Shown here in pieces: positions 9,688 through 18,635 of a stretch of 64,000 nt of DNA. A program made the translations under genes and the position numbers. How positions within the stretch are numbered: the stretch's first letter is position 1; each line of letters opens with the position of its first letter. Origin of the DNA: an uncultured Nocardioides sp. (GTDB taxonomy: Bacteria; Actinomycetota; Actinomycetes; Propionibacteriales; Nocardioidaceae); NCBI RefSeq assembly GCF_947489365.1, contig NZ_CANLDB010000007.1:89068-153067 (forward strand), read 5' to 3'. The notes under the pieces are model-generated. The model worked only from the letters and a program-made list of their open reading frames with translations. It searched no databases and had not been told where the DNA came from.

Positions 9688-10614
9688 TCACACGTGCGGC
9701 ATGACCTCCGCGGCGACGAGACGGAGGTGGTCGAGGTCACCGAGGTCGAGGACCTGCAGGTAGACGCGGTCGCAGCCGGCGTCGGCGTACGCGCGGAGCC
9801 GCTCGACCGCCTGCTCGGGGGTACCGGCGACGCCGTTCTCGCGCAGCTCGTCGGGCTCACGGCCGATCGACGCGGCACGGCGGGCGACCTCGGCGTCGTC
9901 CGCGCCGACGCACAGCACCTGCGCGGCGGACCACTGCATCGTGGCGGGGTCGCGCTCCGCGCTCTCGCACGCCGCCCGGACCCGGTCGAACGTCTCCCGG
10001 GTGGTCGCGAGGTCGCTGAAGGGCACGTTGAACTCGTGGGCGTACCGCGCGGCGAGCGCCGGGGTCCGCTTCTTCCCGCGGCCACCGATGATGATCGGCA
10101 GCGACTCCTGGACCGGCTTGGTCAGCGCCGGGGAGTCGACGACCTCGTGGGCGCGGCCGGCGTACGAGAACGTCTTCTGGGTCGGCGTGGCCCACATGCC
10201 GGTGAGGATCGCGAGCTGGTCGGTGAGGCGGTCGAACCGCTCGCCGAGGGTGCCGAACGGGATCCCGTACGCCGTGTGCTCGCCCTCGAACCAGCCGGCC
10301 CCCAGCCCGAGCTCGACCCGGCCGCCGCTCATCTGGTCGACGCCCGCGACGGTGACGGCCAGCGGTCCGGGGTGGCGGAAGGTGGCGCTGGTGACCAGCG
10401 TGCCGAGCCGGATCCTGGACGTCTCCCGGGCGAGCCCCGCCAAGGTCGTCCACGCGTCGGTCGGCCCGGGCAGGCCGTGGCCGTCGCCCATCGCGAGGTA
10501 GTGGTCGGAGCGGAAGAACGCGCCGTACCCCTCGGTCTCGGCGGTGCGGGCGACCGCCAGCAGGTCGTCGTACGTCGCGCCCTGCTGGGGCTCGGTGAAG
10601 ATGCGCAGCTCCAT
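9688..10614 (-). CDS. LLM-class F420-dependent oxidoreductase
   Basis: A 308-aa luciferase-like TIM-barrel flavin/F420 oxidoreductase. Family signs include MELRIFTEPQQGATYDDLL, FRSDHYLAM, RIRLGTLVTSATFRHPG, GRVELGLGAGWFEGEH and the cofactor-binding IIIGGRGKKRTPALAARYA. The subgroup resembles the actinobacterial TIGR03560-type F420-dependent enzymes. The substrate is unknown. It is transcribed alone, diverging from the lipoprotein gene at 10670 with 55 bp between; 79 bp separate it from dapA. Confidence 0.85.
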   Translation of the reverse strand: MELRIFTEPQQGATYDDLLAVARTAETEGYGAFFRSDHYLAMGDGHGLPGPTDAWTTLAGLARETSRIRLGTLVTSATFRHPGPLAVTVAGVDQMSGGRVELGLGAGWFEGEHTAYGIPFGTLGERFDRLTDQLAILTGMWATPTQKTFSYAGRAHEVVDSPALTKPVQESLPIIIGGRGKKRTPALAARYAHEFNVPFSDLATTRETFDRVRAACESAERDPATMQWSAAQVLCVGADDAEVARRAASIGREPDELRENGVAGTPEQAVERLRAYADAGCDRVYLQVLDLGDLDHLRLVAAEVMPHV

Positions 10615-10669
10615 GCGCCCCAGCCTGCCAGCCCGTTTGGCCGGGCCTCGCGCGGGACAGGATCAGCCC

Positions 10670-12943
10670 GTGACCGCCGCCCGTCCCCTCGTCGCGCTGC
10701 TCGCCGCCCTCGCTCCCGCCCTGGTCGCGTGCAGCGCGGTCCCGTTCCCCGGTGACGACCTCCCGGAGCTCGCGGACCTCGAGCCGGCCTGGGAGGCCGA
10801 CGGCGTCGCCCCGTACGTCACTGGCGACGGCGAGCCCCCCGCGCTGTGGCGCACCGACGACCTGCTCGTCGTCGTCAGCGCGCCCGTCCGGGAGAACCTC
10901 GTCACCGTGACGGCCCTGGACGCCGGCGCCGGCACGGCAACCTGGACCGCGAGCCTCGACGGCACCCTCTGCGGCACCTCGTCCGACGTCACCGACGACG
11001 GGCTCGGGGTGATGCTGTTCCGCCCCGACCCGAACGCCGAGTGCGTCGGCGTCGCCGCCCTCGACACCGCGGCGGGCGAGGTGGCGTGGACGACAGAGCT
11101 CGAGGTCCCCCGTCGGCTCGGCCGGGACCGGCAGGCGATCGTCCCCGGGGTGGGGGTCGGCGAGACCTCCGTCAACGCGACCGCCGGCTGCGGCCGGGTG
11201 ACCCGGCTCGACCCCGCCGACGGCACCCCGCTCGAGACCGTCGGCGCCCTGCCGGGCGGTTTCGGCTGCTCGGGCCCCGGCGGGGTCGGCGGCAGCCTCG
11301 TCGCCTGGACCGAGGGGCGGGGCCGCGACGCCGTGACGATCCTGCGCGACACCGACTCCTCGGGTCCGGACGCCGTGCTGTGGCGGCGTCCGGCCGCGGG
11401 CGTCGTCGAGGCCGTCCCGTCCACCGACCCGCTGCTCCTGGACCGCTCGGACGCGACCGGCCGCCTGCTGCGCGCCGTCGGACCGGGTGGCGCCACGACC
11501 GACGTGGGGCTCCGCATGGGCTACGGCGTCGGCGGCTTCACGACCACCGCCGCGGCCGACGACGTGGTGGCGGGCCGCTACGACACCGCGGAGGAGGTCG
11601 TCGCCCTCGACGTCGCCTCCGGCGACGTCGCCTGGACCCGCCCGCAGGTCCGCTACGGGCCCCAGCGGCGACTGGTCGGCGCGTGGGACGACGAGCTGGT
11701 GTGGGTCCAACCCTTCTCCGACCCCGACGCGCCCGGCGAGGACCGGGTCTGGGTCACGACGAGCGACCCGCGCGATCCGGACTCCGGACGCACCCTCGGG
11801 TCGATCACGACGGGTTTCCTGGGCGTCGGGGACCAGTGGACCGTCGCGGGCGACCTGCTGCTCAACTCGAGCTCGAGCCGGACCACCGCCTACGACCTCG
11901 CCGCCGCCGAGCCCGGCGCGACCGACGGCGTCGAGGAGGTGCCCGCGGCGTACGCCGACGACATCGACGACAGCCTGGACTGGGCCGAGGACGACGTCCG
12001 ACCGGTGGAGGTGATCGGCGCGTGCCGCGCCGTCTCCGACGCGACGCTGGCGGCGATCGGACTGAGCACCGAGCTGCCGGAGCCCGCCGACTGCCGGTGG
12101 ACCGAGTCCACGCCCGGTGGGAGCGCGAGCCTCGACGTCACCGTCACCGCCGCGACCCCGTCCTCGGAGGGCAGCGCGGCCGACTCGGCGTCCGACCAGG
12201 TGACCGGGACCGAGCCTCCGTTCGGGGTCGCGCGGGAGGTCGACCTGGGCGACGGGGCCACGCTCGTCACGGACGGCGGCGTCGTCGCCCCCACCCCGAC
12301 CGAGGAGTCCGCGGCCACCGCGTTGCTCGAGGTCCGCCGGGGCAACGTGGTGGCGACGGTGACCCTGACCTCCTCGGGCACGTCCTCCGAGCGGCCGCGG
12401 CGCCCCCCGCTGGAGCGCCTCGAGACCCTCGCGGCCGAGGTGGCCCGCGACGTCCTGGACTCGGTCGACGTCGACCTCGAGGTGGCCGCACCGGAGGACG
12501 ACGGGCCGGCGACGGCCGCCCCGACGGGCGGCTGCGCGGACTCCCCCGCCCTCGCGCGTCTCGTGCCGGACGGCGTGGCCCTGCCCGTCCGTGCGTCGTC
12601 CGACGGGCGGATCCGGATCTGCGAGCGACGATCCCGGGGCGGCGGACCGTACCCGGACGCCCGGACCCGCGTGAGTGCCGAGGCCGTCGGCCCCGGTCTG
12701 GGCAGCACCGCGGTCGAGGCGGCGACCGCCCGGCTCGACGCCGCGGGTGGCCAGGTCGTGGACGGGCCCGGCGACCAGGCCGTCCTCGTCGACGGCGGCA
12801 CCTACCCCGACGCCCGCACCCTGCTGGTGCGCGCCGACAACCTCGTCGTCACCGTGGCCGCCGAGCGGGACGACGACGGGGAGATCAGGCTCGACGACCT
12901 CCGTCGGGTCGCGGCCCGGCTGCTCGCCGACGCACGAGGGTGA
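10670..12943 (+). CDS. Lipoprotein with a PQQ/WD-like propeller N-terminal half
   Basis: A 757-aa protein exported as a lipoprotein: a short N-terminus, a hydrophobic stretch (PLVALLAALAPALVAC) and a lipobox ending LVAC at about residue 20. The first ~420 residues carry repeated blade-like units (VTALDAGAGTATWTASL, VAALDTAAGEVAWTTEL, VVALDVASGDVAWTRP) typical of PQQ-like beta-propellers. The second half has a different, Thr/Ser/Asp-rich composition. GTG 10670 is chosen for the signal peptide. The 3' end overlaps the convergent folA stop by 59 bp. No enzymatic motif is recognised; it is probably a surface binding or sensing protein. Confidence 0.75.
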   Translation: MTAARPLVALLAALAPALVACSAVPFPGDDLPELADLEPAWEADGVAPYVTGDGEPPALWRTDDLLVVVSAPVRENLVTVTALDAGAGTATWTASLDGTLCGTSSDVTDDGLGVMLFRPDPNAECVGVAALDTAAGEVAWTTELEVPRRLGRDRQAIVPGVGVGETSVNATAGCGRVTRLDPADGTPLETVGALPGGFGCSGPGGVGGSLVAWTEGRGRDAVTILRDTDSSGPDAVLWRRPAAGVVEAVPSTDPLLLDRSDATGRLLRAVGPGGATTDVGLRMGYGVGGFTTTAAADDVVAGRYDTAEEVVALDVASGDVAWTRPQVRYGPQRRLVGAWDDELVWVQPFSDPDAPGEDRVWVTTSDPRDPDSGRTLGSITTGFLGVGDQWTVAGDLLLNSSSSRTTAYDLAAAEPGATDGVEEVPAAYADDIDDSLDWAEDDVRPVEVIGACRAVSDATLAAIGLSTELPEPADCRWTESTPGGSASLDVTVTAATPSSEGSAADSASDQVTGTEPPFGVAREVDLGDGATLVTDGGVVAPTPTEESAATALLEVRRGNVVATVTLTSSGTSSERPRRPPLERLETLAAEVARDVLDSVDVDLEVAAPEDDGPATAAPTGGCADSPALARLVPDGVALPVRASSDGRIRICERRSRGGGPYPDARTRVSAEAVGPGLGSTAVEAATARLDAAGGQVVDGPGDQAVLVDGGTYPDARTLLVRADNLVVTVAAERDDDGEIRLDDLRRVAARLLADARG

Positions 12944-13406
12944 ACCCCTCCCGGGCCTCCCGGGAGACCTCCACCCAGGCGGCGGCGTCGTACGCCGGGA
13001 AGCGGACGTCGCCGTCGGGCTCGAGGTCGATCTCGCTGATCAGCTGCTCGTCGGTGAGGCCGTCACGCCCCAGCACCGCGGCGTAGACCGCCGCCCCGCC
13101 GGCGACGTACAGGTCGGTGCCGGACGGGACCTGCGCGAGGGCCTCGTCGAGGGTGTGCGCCACGAGGACGCCGTCGGCGCGCCAGCCCGCGTCGCGGGTG
13201 AGGACGATCGTGGTCCGTCCGGGCAGCGGGCGGCCGATGGAGTCATATGTCGCGCGCCCCATGAGCAGCGTGTGCCCGGTGGTGGTGGCCTTGAAGTGCG
13301 CGAAGTCGGCGGGGACCCGCCAGGGGATGTCCCCGTCGGCGCCGATGACGCCGTTGCGGGCGACGGCGGCGATGAGGACGACGCGGGTGCCGTGCTCGGA
13401 CGCCAT
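12885..13406 (-). CDS. folA: Dihydrofolate reductase
   Basis: A 173-aa NADPH-dependent enzyme that regenerates tetrahydrofolate after thymidylate synthesis. Motifs: VVLIAAVARNGVIGADGDIPW (IPW contacts substrate), HTLLMGRATYDSIGRPLPGR, and YVAGGAAVY. The ATG at 13406 shares its A with the thyA stop (TGATG), so the pair is translationally coupled. The last 59 bp run antiparallel into the end of the convergent lipoprotein gene. Confidence 0.94.
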   Translation of the reverse strand: MASEHGTRVVLIAAVARNGVIGADGDIPWRVPADFAHFKATTTGHTLLMGRATYDSIGRPLPGRTTIVLTRDAGWRADGVLVAHTLDEALAQVPSGTDLYVAGGAAVYAAVLGRDGLTDEQLISEIDLEPDGDVRFPAYDAAAWVEVSREAREGFTLVRRRAAGPRPDGGRRA

Positions 13407-14209
13407 CAGACGGCGATGGGGGCCTTGATGCCCGGGTGGGGGTCGTAGCCCTCGACCGCGACGTGCTCGAGGTCGAACGCGTCGAGCGCGGTGACGGACG
13501 GGTCGAGCCACAGCGTGGGCAGGGCCCGCGGCTCACGGGTCAGCTGGAGGCGGGCCTGGTCGAGGTGGTTGGAGTACAGGTGCGCGTCGCCGAGGGTGTG
13601 CACGAAGTCGCCCACCCCGAGCCCGGTGACCTGGGCGACCATGTGGGTCAGCAGGGCATAGCTGGCGATGTTGAACGGGACGCCGAGGAAGACGTCGGCG
13701 CTGCGCTGGTAGAGCTGGCAGCTCAGCCGGCCCCCGTCGGTGGGGTCGACGTAGAACTGGAACATCGTGTGGCACGGCGCGAGCGCCATCGACGGGATGT
13801 CGGCGACGTTCCACGCCGACACCACGTGGCGCCGCGAGTCGGGGTCGGCGCGGATGGCGTCGACGACCTTCGCGAGCTGGTCGACGTGGCCGCCGTCCGG
13901 GGTGGGCCAGGAGCGCCACTGCGCGCCGTACACAGGCCCGAGGTCGCCGTCAGCGTCCGCCCACTCGTCCCAGATCGTCACGCCGCGGTCCTGGAGCCAC
14001 CTGACGTTGGTGTCGCCCCGGAGGAACCACAGCAGCTCGGCGAACACCGAGCGGGTGTGGACCTTCTTGGTGGTGACCAGCGGGAACCCCTCCCGCAGGT
14101 CGAACCGCATCTGGTGCCCGAACACGCTGCGCGTGCCCGTCCCGGTGCGGTCCGACTTCTCCACCCCGTGGCTCAGGACGTGGTCGAGGAGGTCCAGGTA
14201 GGCGCGCAC
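13406..14209 (-). CDS. thyA: Thymidylate synthase (ThyA)
   Basis: A 267-aa enzyme that methylates dUMP using methylene-tetrahydrofolate. The catalytic Cys is residue 146 in [14 protein letters not shown]; the phosphate-binding Arg region ([12 protein letters not shown]) and C-terminal [10 protein letters not shown] are present. GTG 14209 gives the standard length and lies 6 nt after a TAGATT -10. It forms an operon with folA, which recycles the dihydrofolate that ThyA produces. Many actinobacteria carry ThyX as well; none is in this window. Confidence 0.96.
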   Translation of the reverse strand: MRAYLDLLDHVLSHGVEKSDRTGTGTRSVFGHQMRFDLREGFPLVTTKKVHTRSVFAELLWFLRGDTNVRWLQDRGVTIWDEWADADGDLGPVYGAQWRSWPTPDGGHVDQLAKVVDAIRADPDSRRHVVSAWNVADIPSMALAPCHTMFQFYVDPTDGGRLSCQLYQRSADVFLGVPFNIASYALLTHMVAQVTGLGVGDFVHTLGDAHLYSNHLDQARLQLTREPRALPTLWLDPSVTALDAFDLEHVAVEGYDPHPGIKAPIAV

Positions 14210-14215
14210 GCGGCC

Positions 14216-14221
14216 AATCTA
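14216..14221 (-). promoter_or_regulatory. thyA -10 hexamer (leaderless type)
   Basis: TAGATT on the minus strand (14221 to 14216) is 6 nt from the GTG start at 14209, with no ribosome site between. Confidence 0.6.
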
Positions 14222-14258
14222 GTGCCGCCCACCGACGCCCCTCGACCGCCGCACCGGA

Positions 14259-14845
14259 CGTCGAAGAGACCCGGAGCGCCGCAGGAGCGCAGGGACGACG
14301 AGACCCGGCGACCCGAGCAGCGGATGTCAGCGTGTCGTCCCTGACGCACGCGGTAGATCAGGGACGACACACAGGTCGACGACCAGCCCCCGGGGTCTCG
14401 TGGCTCCTCGCCGGGGCTCGTCGCACCTCGACCTCCGGGAGGCCGGAGGTCGAGGTGCCCCGGAGCGCCGCAGGAGCGCACGGGCGACGAGACCCGGCGA
14501 CCCGAGCAGCGGCCGACACCGTGTCGTCCCTGACGCACGCGGCAGGTCAAGGACGACACACGGGTCGACGACCAGCCTCCGGGGTCTCGTGGCTCCTCGC
14601 CAGGCTCGTCGCACCTCGACCTCCGGGAGGCCGGACGTCGAAGGGACCCGGAGCGACGCAGGAGCGCAGGGGCCAGGAGACCCGGCGAGATGACCGCAGG
14701 TCGTCAGCGTGTCGTCCCTGACGCACGCGGCAGATCAAGGACGACACACAGAGGTCGACGACCAGCCTCCGGGGTCTCGTGGCTCCTCGCCAGGGCTCGT
14801 CGCATCTCGACCTCCGGGAGATCGGAGGTCGAGGGCCACGAGGCC
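14259..14845. repeat. Three tandem ~188-bp hairpin-bearing repeats in a 665-bp gene-free gap
   Basis: The gap 14210-14874 is filled by a tandem repeat. The anchor GTGTCGTCCCTGACGCACG begins at 14332, 14521 and 14709 (periods 189 and 188 bp), and a partial unit precedes the first. Each unit has (i) a hairpin, perfect in unit 1 (13-bp stem, 14332-14344 with 14358-14370), with one mismatch in units 2 and 3; (ii) a GGTCTCGTGGCTCCTCGCC block followed by CACCTCGACCTCCGGGAGG; and (iii) a CGGAGCG(C/A)CGCAGGAGCGCA block. Open frames crossing it repeat the same peptides and are not genes. Related blocks occur at 18076-18122, 27530-27568 and 61059-61251. Confidence 0.9.
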
Positions 14846-14874
14846 CGGTGAGACGAGGTGCGGCCGGACTGGCC

Positions 14875-15132
14875 TCAGACGCTCAGCGACATCGGCCCGT
14901 AGACGCGTCGCTCGAGCTCGAACAGCGTCACGGCCGCGACGCCCTCGTCGGCGAGCTCGCGCCAGACCTCGCCCACCCATGACTCGGCGTCGCCCTGGGT
15001 GGGGAAGCGTGCGCCGGCGTGGGTCTCACCCACGGCGACCTCCGCACCGGAGGCGTCCTCGAGACGCCACCACCAGGGCCGCTCCGCCGGTGTGGGCGGG
15101 CGGAAGGTCGGCGGCTGGTCGGGCAGCGTCAT
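14875..15132 (-). CDS. Small conserved hypothetical protein
   Basis: An 85-aa acidic soluble protein with no signal peptide: Pro-rich start (DQPPTFRPPTP), then a Trp-rich stretch (RPWWWRLEDASG) and a region with an AESWVGEVWRELADEGV helix. Codon use matches its neighbours. I recall such small proteins being widespread in Nocardioides-type genomes, but I know of no function. It sits between the tandem repeats and gcvT with its own start at 15132. Confidence 0.7.
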   Translation of the reverse strand: MTLPDQPPTFRPPTPAERPWWWRLEDASGAEVAVGETHAGARFPTQGDAESWVGEVWRELADEGVAAVTLFELERRVYGPMSLSV

Positions 15133-15185
15133 GCCCGCAGGCTACGCGGGACCACGGACACCACCGGGGACCGGCGAGGGAGACC

Positions 15186-16313
15186 TCAGGACCGCACGGA
15201 CGTGTCCACGAACGGCGGGCGGACGACCTCGAACGGCTGCGGGCGACCGCGGACGTCGACCTCGACGACGGCGCCGTCCTCGATGCCCCGCCCGGTGGCG
15301 AGGTAGGCCAGCCCGACGCCGACCTTGAGCGTCGGCGAGAACGTCCCGGAGGTCAGCTCCCCCACGACCTCCCCGTCGAACGACACCGCCATGCCCGGGC
15401 GCGGGATGCCGCGCCCGACGGCGCGCAGGCCGCGCAGCGACCGCGACGCCCCCGCCTCGCGCTCGGCGCGCAGGACGGCGTCGCCCCAGAACCGGGGCTT
15501 GTCCCAGCCGATCGCCCACCGCATCCGCGCCTGCACCGGCGTCGTCGCGAGCGAGAGGTCCTGGCCGTGGAGGGGGTAGCCCATCTCGGTGCGCAGCGTG
15601 TCCCGCGCGCCGAGCCCGGCCGGGGTCAGCCCGTGCGGCTCGCCGGCGGCGACGAGCGCGTCCCACAGCGCCCCCGCGTCGGCGGCCGGGACGACGAGCT
15701 CGTAGCCGTGCTCGCCGGTGTAACCGGTGCGGCAGACGACGAGGTCACCGTCCCCACCAGGCACCGGGGCCTCGACGAAGCTCATGTAGTCGTGCCCGGT
15801 CGGCAGCCCGACGGCCTCCAGCACGGCCGCGGACGACGGGCCCTGCACGGCCAGCACCGCGTAGTCGGCGTGCTCGTCGTCGACGCGGACGCCGTCGGGC
15901 GCCTCGGCGACCAGGCGTCGTACGACCTCGGCGGCGTTGGCCGCGTTCGGCATCAGCAGGAGACGCTCGTCGGAGTGCAGGTAGACGATCAGGTCGTCGA
16001 CCACGCCGCCGGTCTCGGGGTCGCAGCACAGCGTGTACTGCGCCTGGCCCGGGGCGATGCGCCCCAGGTCGTTGCTCAGCGTCGCGTTCACGTACGCCGC
16101 CGCCCCGGGCCCGGTGACCTGGACGGTCCCCAGGTGGCTGACGTCGAACAGCCCCACCCGCTCGCGGACCGCGGTGTGCTCGGCGACCACGCCGGTGGCG
16201 TACTCGAGCGGCATCTGCCAGCCGCCGAACGCCGCGACCTTCGCGCCCAGGGCGACGTGGCGGTCGTGCAGCGGGGAGGGCTGGAGGGTTGTTGCGTCGT
16301 CGGCGTCGTCCAC
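15186..16313 (-). CDS. gcvT: Glycine cleavage system aminomethyltransferase (T-protein)
   Basis: A 375-aa folate-dependent enzyme that moves the aminomethyl carbon from the lipoylated H-protein to tetrahydrofolate. Typical features: [66 protein letters not shown] and the C-terminal [18 protein letters not shown]. The frame is open far upstream across pepA, but GTG 16313 gives the family length and is 8 nt from a TAGCGT hexamer. gcvT divergent from the leucyl aminopeptidase gene is conserved in mycobacteria. Confidence 0.95.
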   Translation of the reverse strand: MDDADDATTLQPSPLHDRHVALGAKVAAFGGWQMPLEYATGVVAEHTAVRERVGLFDVSHLGTVQVTGPGAAAYVNATLSNDLGRIAPGQAQYTLCCDPETGGVVDDLIVYLHSDERLLLMPNAANAAEVVRRLVAEAPDGVRVDDEHADYAVLAVQGPSSAAVLEAVGLPTGHDYMSFVEAPVPGGDGDLVVCRTGYTGEHGYELVVPAADAGALWDALVAAGEPHGLTPAGLGARDTLRTEMGYPLHGQDLSLATTPVQARMRWAIGWDKPRFWGDAVLRAEREAGASRSLRGLRAVGRGIPRPGMAVSFDGEVVGELTSGTFSPTLKVGVGLAYLATGRGIEDGAVVEVDVRGRPQPFEVVRPPFVDTSVRS

Positions 16314-16321
16314 AGGCGGCG

Positions 16322-16351
16322 ACGCTAGCGCAGCCCCTCTCCCCTTAGGCT
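16322..16351. promoter_or_regulatory. Divergent gcvT/pepA promoter pair
   Basis: The minus-strand TAGCGT (16327 to 16322) is 8 nt from the gcvT GTG. The plus-strand TAGGCT (16346-16351) is 7 nt from the pepA ATG at 16359. Both look leaderless, and the two promoters share less than 50 bp. Confidence 0.6.
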
Positions 16352-16358
16352 CGTGCGG

Positions 16359-17924
16359 ATGACCACCTACGCCCTGCGCAAGGCCAGTCCCGCCAGCACC
16401 CGCGCCGACGCCGTCGTGGTCGGGGTGCTCCCCACCGACTCCGGACCCCGGTTGCACCCCGCCGGGGACGCCGTCGCCGAGGCCTGGGGACGCCGTCTCC
16501 AGCCGCTCCTCGCGACCCTCGGCGTGACCGGCGAGGCGGGCGAGGTGCACCACGTCCCCACCGCCGGGTCGATCACCTCGCCGCTGCTGGTGCTGGTCGG
16601 GCTCGGCTCCCCCGACGCCCCGGCCAAGGGTTCGAAGGGCGCGTCGGGTCGCCGGCGCGGCTCCCTGCCGACCACCGTCGGGCACGACGCCGTACGCCGC
16701 GCCGCGGGTGTCGCCGCCCGCAACATCCCCAACGCCGCCTCGGTCGCCCTGGCGCTGCCGGCGGACACCCCGGAGCTGGTCCGCGCGGTGCTGGACGGGT
16801 GGGTGCTCGGCGGGTACGCGTTCGACCGCTACCGCAGCGACGACAAGGCCGCCGACCGCCGCCCCGGCGAGGTCGTCGTCCTCACCGACGGCGCGAAGCG
16901 CAAGGAGACGGTCGCGGCGTTCGAGCAGGCGCAGGTCGTGGCCTCCGCCGTCGCCGCCGCCCGCGACTGGGTCAACACCCCCGCCGGCGACCTCACCCCG
17001 CCGCAGTTCGTCGAGGCCCTCACCGCGGCGCACGGCGAGCTGACGAAGGGCCGCGGCGCCCCGAAGGTCGGCCTGCGGGTCATCGACGAGACCGAGCTCG
17101 CGGACCTCGGTTGCGGCGGCATCATCGGCGTCGGCAAGGGCTCCTCGGCGCCGCCCCGGCTGGTCGAGCTGACCTACGAGCCGAAGGGCGCCACCCGCCA
17201 CCTCGCGCTGGTCGGCAAGGGCATCACGTTCGACTCGGGCGGGCTGTCGATCAAGCCCGCCGCGTCGATGGCGACGATGAAGCTCGACATGGCCGGCGCC
17301 GCCGCCGTCACCCACGCCACCTTCGCGATCGCCGCGCTCGGCCTGCCGGTGCGGGTCTCCACCTTCGTGCCGCTCGCCGAGAACATGGTCTCCGGCACCT
17401 CGACGCGTCCCGGCGACGTGCTGACGATGTACCGCGGCAAGACCGTCGAGGTCTCCAACACCGACGCGGAGGGCCGTCTGATCCTCGCCGACGCCCTCGG
17501 GCGCGCCGTCGAGGCGGAGCCCGACGCGATCGTCGACGTCGCCACGCTCACCGGCGCCATGGTGATGGCGCTCGGTGACCGCGTCACCGGCGTCCTCGGC
17601 ACCGACGACGTCGTCGAGCAGGTCCTCACCGCCGCCGGCACCGCGGGCGAGGCGTCGTGGGGCATGCCCATCCCGGAGGAGATGACGGACCGGGTCCGGA
17701 GCAGCAAGATCGCCGACCTGGCGCAGGCGGACGGCGTCCGCTGGGGCGGGGGGCTCTTCGCCGCGGCGTTCCTGCGCGAGTTCACCGACGGCCGCCCGTG
17801 GGCGCACCTCGACATCGCCGGCCCGTCGTTCAACACCGGCGAGGCGTGGGGCCACGTCACCCCCGGCGGCACCGGCACCGCGGTCGCCACGCTCGTCGAC
17901 CTCGCGCGGTCGTACGCGGAGTAG
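16359..17924 (+). CDS. pepA: Leucyl aminopeptidase (M17 family)
   Basis: A 521-aa two-metal aminopeptidase that removes N-terminal residues from peptides. The C-terminal catalytic domain shows [25 protein letters not shown] and the M17 signature [14 protein letters not shown]. The N-terminal ~170 residues form the less conserved macro-like domain. Start choice: ATG 16359 over the in-frame GTG 16353, because the TAGGCT hexamer ends 7 nt upstream of the ATG. Confidence 0.95.
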   Translation: MTTYALRKASPASTRADAVVVGVLPTDSGPRLHPAGDAVAEAWGRRLQPLLATLGVTGEAGEVHHVPTAGSITSPLLVLVGLGSPDAPAKGSKGASGRRRGSLPTTVGHDAVRRAAGVAARNIPNAASVALALPADTPELVRAVLDGWVLGGYAFDRYRSDDKAADRRPGEVVVLTDGAKRKETVAAFEQAQVVASAVAAARDWVNTPAGDLTPPQFVEALTAAHGELTKGRGAPKVGLRVIDETELADLGCGGIIGVGKGSSAPPRLVELTYEPKGATRHLALVGKGITFDSGGLSIKPAASMATMKLDMAGAAAVTHATFAIAALGLPVRVSTFVPLAENMVSGTSTRPGDVLTMYRGKTVEVSNTDAEGRLILADALGRAVEAEPDAIVDVATLTGAMVMALGDRVTGVLGTDDVVEQVLTAAGTAGEASWGMPIPEEMTDRVRSSKIADLAQADGVRWGGGLFAAAFLREFTDGRPWAHLDIAGPSFNTGEAWGHVTPGGTGTAVATLVDLARSYAE

Positions 17925-17945
17925 GCGGAGCGCGCGGCCCGGGCG

Positions 17946-18122
17946 CGGTCTCGACGACCCGCGCTCGCTGCGCTCGCGTGCTGCTCGACCACCTGGTCCG
18001 CGGCACCGGCGATCGAGGTGCGGGGCCGGCCACGGCCGAGCCACGAGATCCGGTGACGGTCCGCGCGACCCTCACCGGGTCTCGTGGCTCGTCGCCAGGG
18101 CTCCTCGCACCTCGACCTCCGG
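17946..18122. repeat. Composite palindromic repeat block after pepA
   Basis: The gap between pepA and the next minus-strand gene is built from three modules. 17946-17994 is a copy of the 432-480 element. 18014-18052 is an inverted copy of the block found at 61203-61236 (GCCGGCCACGGCCGAGCCAC). 18076-18122 is a copy, in the other orientation, of the 14394-type block. The last two form an imperfect inverted pair of about 45 bp, a BIME-like arrangement. Confidence 0.75.
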
Positions 18123-18132
18123 TGACGGGGGC

Positions 18133-18525
18133 TCAGCCCCCCAGCAGGCGCTTGCGCTCGGCCTTCTCCGCGGCCGTCCTGCGGGAGTTGAAGTCGCGCA
18201 TGCGCTGCGGGATGCCGACGACGGCGGCGTCGTAGCTCGGCACCTGGTGCTTGTTGCAGAAGCTGTGCGCCCACTGCACCGACGGGACCCGGCGGCGGGT
18301 CCACTCGCCGTCGTGGGCGACGAGCAGCAGGGTGACGTCGCTGACCGCGGTGCGGGGCTCGACGAAGCCCTCGACGCCGTGCCGGGCGGTGACGAACTCA
18401 CGCAGGTGCTTCTCGTCCTCGTGGTCCGAGGCGCGCACCGTGGTGGACCCCGTGCGGGCGGAGTCGGAGCCGGGACGACGCATCCGGGGGCCGCCGCCGC
18501 GGCGGAAGCGGTCGAACAGAGCCAT
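18133..18525 (-). CDS. Conserved hypothetical protein next to lpdA
   Basis: A 130-aa protein starting MALFDRFRRGGG with a GGAGG ribosome site just before the ATG at 18525. The N-terminal ~30 residues are basic and glycine-rich. The rest looks like a compact alpha/beta domain with VSDVTLLLVAHDGEWTRRRV, HSFCNKHQVPSYDAAVVG and a Lys/Arg-rich tail. It diverges from lpdA with 110 bp between. I do not recognise a characterised family. It is soluble and has no membrane segment. Confidence 0.7.
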   Translation of the reverse strand: MALFDRFRRGGGPRMRRPGSDSARTGSTTVRASDHEDEKHLREFVTARHGVEGFVEPRTAVSDVTLLLVAHDGEWTRRRVPSVQWAHSFCNKHQVPSYDAAVVGIPQRMRDFNSRRTAAEKAERKRLLGG

Positions 18526-18635
18526 GCCTCCATCATGCCAACTCCGTGTGCACCCGGTGTCCCCTCGACCCCCATGGGTGGTTGGATGGTTCCGCCGCGA
18601 CGGCAGGCACCGCGAGGACGGGGAGGCGACCAGCA

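Noticed and set aside
14332..14845. CRISPR array candidate from the three tandem hairpins
   Set aside because: Unit length (~188 bp) and conserved spacing sequence between repeats do not fit CRISPR repeats with unique spacers; no cas genes.
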